This document shows positions 63,773-64,000 of a DNA stretch of 64,000 nucleotides, in pieces. The DNA comes from Rhodoplanes sp963712435. GTDB taxonomy: Bacteria; Pseudomonadota; Alphaproteobacteria; Rhizobiales; Xanthobacteraceae. A model generated the notes under the pieces. It did no database searches. It had not been told where the DNA came from and saw only the letters and a list, made by a program, of their open reading frames with translations. The translations under genes and the position numbers were made by a program. The stretch is from contig CAVQIB010000003.1 in the NCBI GenBank assembly GCA_963712435.1, positions 682,001 through 746,000 of the forward strand. Direction: 5' to 3'. Position 1 is the stretch's first letter. Each line of letters opens with the position of its first letter.

Positions 63773-64000
63773 TCAAACGCCGAGGAGGGTCAGACCGAGC
63801 GCCTGACCCGCCGCCCGCAAGTCGCGATCGAGCGTCGCCAGCGGCAACCCGCGCCGAAGCGCGAGTTCGAGGTAGCAGGCGTCGTAGAGCGTGAGGCGAA
63901 AGCGATCGGAGAGACCGAGCGTGGCGGTCCAGAGCCGATCCAACGTCTCCGGATCGGTCAGAAGCTGCAGCGCGGCCAACTGCGTCAGCGCCGCCTCGCG
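63773..64000 (-). CDS. PIN-domain (VapC-like) toxin, 5' end outside the window
   Basis: The C-terminal 75 codons of a PIN protein; the frame stays open to the right edge. RLTLYDACYLELALRRGLPL and ATLDRDLRAAGQALGLTLL contain the second and third acidic metal residues (Asp in YDA and LDRDL), as in VapC ribonucleases. The antitoxin gene, if present, would lie beyond 64000. Convergent with dctP. Confidence 0.82.
   Translation of the reverse strand, partial: REAALTQLAALQLLTDPETLDRLWTATLGLSDRFRLTLYDACYLELALRRGLPLATLDRDLRAAGQALGLTLLGV

Overview
The window is about 64 kb of GC-rich DNA with the gene content and order of an alphaproteobacterial core genome. The best fit is order Hyphomicrobiales (Rhizobiales), probably near Bradyrhizobium, Rhodopseudomonas or Pseudolabrys. 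The pointers are the run tsaB-rimI-fur/mur-plsC-miaB-phoH-ybeY-corC-lnt-phrR-metK-trmB, the rimP-nusA-ylxR-infB-rbfA-truB-rpsO-pnp operon, a membrane-bound ferritin (MbfA), a dcw cluster with lpxC next to ftsZ, and dispersed palindromic repeats of the kind common in this group. No rRNA, tRNA, CRISPR array or prophage was seen.

Layout. 1-6.7 kb: truncated flavin oxidoreductase fused to a fibronectin-like domain, a secreted metallo-beta-lactamase-fold protein, a coiled-coil membrane protein, adenosine kinase, trpS, a universal stress protein and nfuA. 6.8-7.4 kb: toxin-antitoxin pair. 7.5-10 kb: tsaB, rimI, fur/mur, plsC. 10-12.5 kb: a TolA-like secreted protein with a long Ala/Lys/Glu repeat. 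13-21.8 kb: tRNA and rRNA modification, envelope lipoprotein maturation, regulator and SAM synthesis genes. 22-33 kb: translation and RNA-decay operon behind a probable attenuator. 33-41 kb: accessory genes (a 4-hydroxybutyryl-CoA-dehydratase-like protein, Nudix, MbfA, phosphoesterase, methyltransferase plus MTHFR-like pair, cupin plus solute-binding-like pair). 41-59.5 kb, all on the minus strand apart from one small insert: ftsW-murG-murC-[glutamine amidotransferase, small secreted protein, GIY-YIG element]-murB-ddl-ftsQ-ftsA-ftsZ-lpxC-bamD-recN-ligA. 59.7-64 kb: DUF4239 protein, a TRAP transporter operon and a PIN-domain toxin cut by the window edge.

Two palindromic repeat families punctuate the intergenic spaces. 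Family A is a C-rich/G-rich hairpin, often as inverted pairs; family B is a hairpin built on a GGCCGGG/CCCGGCC core with 32-nt arms. One family A element is translated in frame as the N-terminus of TruB. One family B pair brackets a GIY-YIG nuclease gene as near-perfect inverted arms, and a cargo-less pair sits 2.5 kb away between murG and murC. This nuclease-plus-palindrome arrangement is the most interesting candidate in the window, because it looks like an autonomous/non-autonomous mobile element pair.

Many genes, several of them essential (miaB, phoH, ybeY, ligA, ftsZ, ftsA, ftsQ, ddl, murB, infB, trpS), are split by single-base shifts while both sides stay conserved. In most cases I resolved by eye, removing one base restores the frame, so I read these as sequencing or assembly insertions and annotate each gene across its shifts.
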